From positions 1-7,499 of the forward strand of contig DVNA01000009.1 in NCBI GenBank assembly GCA_018714665.1: a stretch of 7,499 nt of DNA, written 5' to 3'. Both the position numbers and the translations under genes were made by a program. Position 1 is the first letter of the stretch. Each line of letters starts with the position of its first letter. The notes under the pieces are model-generated. The model did no database searches. It was not told the DNA's origin and was given only the letters and a program-made list of their open reading frames with translations. This document shows, piece by piece, positions 6,554 through 7,499 of this stretch. Source of the DNA: Candidatus Gallibacteroides avistercoris (GTDB lineage Bacteria > Bacteroidota > Bacteroidia > Bacteroidales > CHK158-818).

Positions 6554-6692
6554 AAAGAAGGCGCTCTTTCAACACATTGTTGACAAATCTTTTCGGTAAA
6601 AAAAACGTTTATTTATGAAGACAAAGGAGGTTTCCTAAATATCTTTTTTGTATTATTGAATAGATTCATAGATAAATACAAAATAAAATTGC

Positions 6693-6700
6693 TATCTTTG
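6693..6700 (+). promoter_or_regulatory. -7 element of the glycogen synthase promoter
   Basis: TATCTTTG is a perfect TAnnTTTG motif in the 202-bp gap between def and the glycogen synthase gene and ends 33 bp before the ATG at 6734. A transcript would have a leader of roughly 25 nt. No TTG is present at the -33 distance. The gap is AT-rich, and apart from this element and the small hairpin near 6540 I see nothing in it. Confidence 0.6.
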
Positions 6701-6733
6701 CCTTCTAGTTTGCAGAATTAATTGAGCTATAAA

Positions 6734-7499
6734 ATGAGCAAAGAACATATAGAACCTGACTACATCTTTGAAACAAGTTGGGAAGTTTGCAACCTGGTAG
6801 GAGGAATATACACCGTTCTATCTACAAAATCAAAAACCTTACAAAAACTATACAAAGATAAAATCATATTTATAGGTCCCGACATCTGGCAGGACAAAGA
6901 AAATCCACTTTTCATAGAATCGGAAGTAACGGCTTTAAAACAATGGAAAAATAAAGCTGCCAGGCCGGAAGGGTTGTGTGTAAGAACCGGACGGTGGAAT
7001 ATCCCCGGAAAACCTTTGGTCATATTGGTAGATTTCCGAAATATGTACGTACACAAAAACGAATTGTATGGACATATGTGGGAGTGGTTCGGCGTAGATT
7101 CGCTCCATGCCTACGGCGATTACGACGAATCTTGTGTTTTTGCCTATGCAGCGGCCCGTGTCATAGAAAGTTTTTACCGTTTCGTAGAAGGAGAAAAGAA
7201 AAACGTCATTGCCCATTTCGATGAATGGACCACGGGAATGGGACTTCTTTATATCAAGCACAACATTCCGAGTATCGCTACGGTATTCACCACACACGCT
7301 ACATCAATAGGCCGCTCCATCGCCGGGAACAACAAACCTCTCTATGACTACCTGCCCGGATATTTCGGAGACCAGATGGCCCAGGAATTGAATATGGAGT
7401 CCAAACATTCAGTGGAAAAACGGGCGGCCCAACAGGCAGATGCCTTTACAACGGTCAGCGACATTACAGCTCGCGAATGTACCCAACTGCTCTCCTGTA
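6734..7499 (+). CDS. Glycogen synthase, GT3 (eukaryote-like) family, 5' part only
   Basis: The frame is open from the ATG at 6734 to the right edge (255 full codons), so the gene is cut by the window. The sequence resembles yeast/animal glycogen synthase (GT3), not bacterial GlgA (GT5). Seen are FETSWEVCNLVGGIYTVL (12-29), the N-terminal glycine-rich donor-domain start; IGPD (47-50); AHFDEWTTG (160-168, matching the eukaryotic AHFHEW segment); FTTHATSIGR (185-194); and KRAAQQADAFTTVSDIT (229-245). GT3 enzymes elongate alpha-1,4-glucan, with UDP-glucose as donor in eukaryotes; the donor in this organism is not readable here. The C-terminal half with the catalytic glutamates lies beyond the window, so activity cannot be confirmed. 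It has its own promoter motif and is probably separate from yqgF-def. Confidence 0.93.
   Translation, partial: MSKEHIEPDYIFETSWEVCNLVGGIYTVLSTKSKTLQKLYKDKIIFIGPDIWQDKENPLFIESEVTALKQWKNKAARPEGLCVRTGRWNIPGKPLVILVDFRNMYVHKNELYGHMWEWFGVDSLHAYGDYDESCVFAYAAARVIESFYRFVEGEKKNVIAHFDEWTTGMGLLYIKHNIPSIATVFTTHATSIGRSIAGNNKPLYDYLPGYFGDQMAQELNMESKHSVEKRAAQQADAFTTVSDITARECTQLLSC

Noticed and set aside
6580..6608. TTGACA at 6580-6585 resembling a sigma70 -35 box
   Set aside because: There is no -10 at the right distance, and Bacteroidota primary sigma factors use TTG/TAnnTTTG, which is present at 6693 instead.
1..7499. Search for CRISPR repeats, insertion-sequence ends, tRNA/rRNA genes, toxin-antitoxin pairs, phage genes or defence genes
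   Set aside because: No spaced direct repeats, transposase, tRNA-like fold or recombinase motif was seen by eye. YraN has a nuclease-like fold but is a widespread housekeeping family, not evidence of a defence island.

Overview
The window reads as ordinary chromosome from a member of the Bacteroidota, most likely order Bacteroidales. Three things point there. The -7 promoter motif TAnnTTTG occurs upstream of most transcription units, and Shine-Dalgarno sequences are weak or absent. The glycogen synthase is of the eukaryote-like GT3 type that Bacteroidetes use. The gene content (GH3 glycosidase, tadA, yqgF, def) also fits. By eye the base composition is moderate (GC below 50%) and even throughout. 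The genus cannot be fixed from this sequence.

Layout, left to right. (1) Bases 1-733 (+) hold the 3' end of a GH3 beta-glucosidase/beta-xylosidase-type gene, closed by a strong perfect hairpin terminator at 754-804. (2) A Bacteroides-type promoter at 847-877 leads to a gene for a secreted TPR protein (939-1820, +). Its last bases overlap the end of birA on the other strand. (3) A compact minus-strand operon runs from about 4830 down to 1812: a CPA1-type K+/H+ antiporter with an RCK_C domain, then YraN, then an MmcQ/YjbR protein, then a monofunctional biotin-protein ligase (BirA). Spacing is 7 bp, 9 bp and a 4-bp overlap. (4) A divergent promoter region (about 4800-4942) separates this operon from tadA (+), the tRNA adenosine deaminase gene. 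(5) yqgF/ruvX and def follow on + as a pair 3 bp apart, with their own -7 element only 9 bp before the yqgF ATG. (6) After a 202-bp gap with another TATCTTTG element, a GT3 glycogen synthase gene begins at 6734 and runs off the right edge.

Functionally this is mostly housekeeping: tRNA modification, pre-16S rRNA processing/YqgF, N-terminal deformylation, protein biotinylation and ion homeostasis. It is flanked by carbohydrate metabolism, with a glycosidase on the left and glycogen synthesis on the right. I see no mobile element, CRISPR array, tRNA, rRNA, phage gene or recognisable defence system. I found no convincing undescribed system. The items worth a second look concern promoter and start-codon architecture, the overlapping convergent 3' ends, the secreted TPR protein of unknown role, and the mixed operon.
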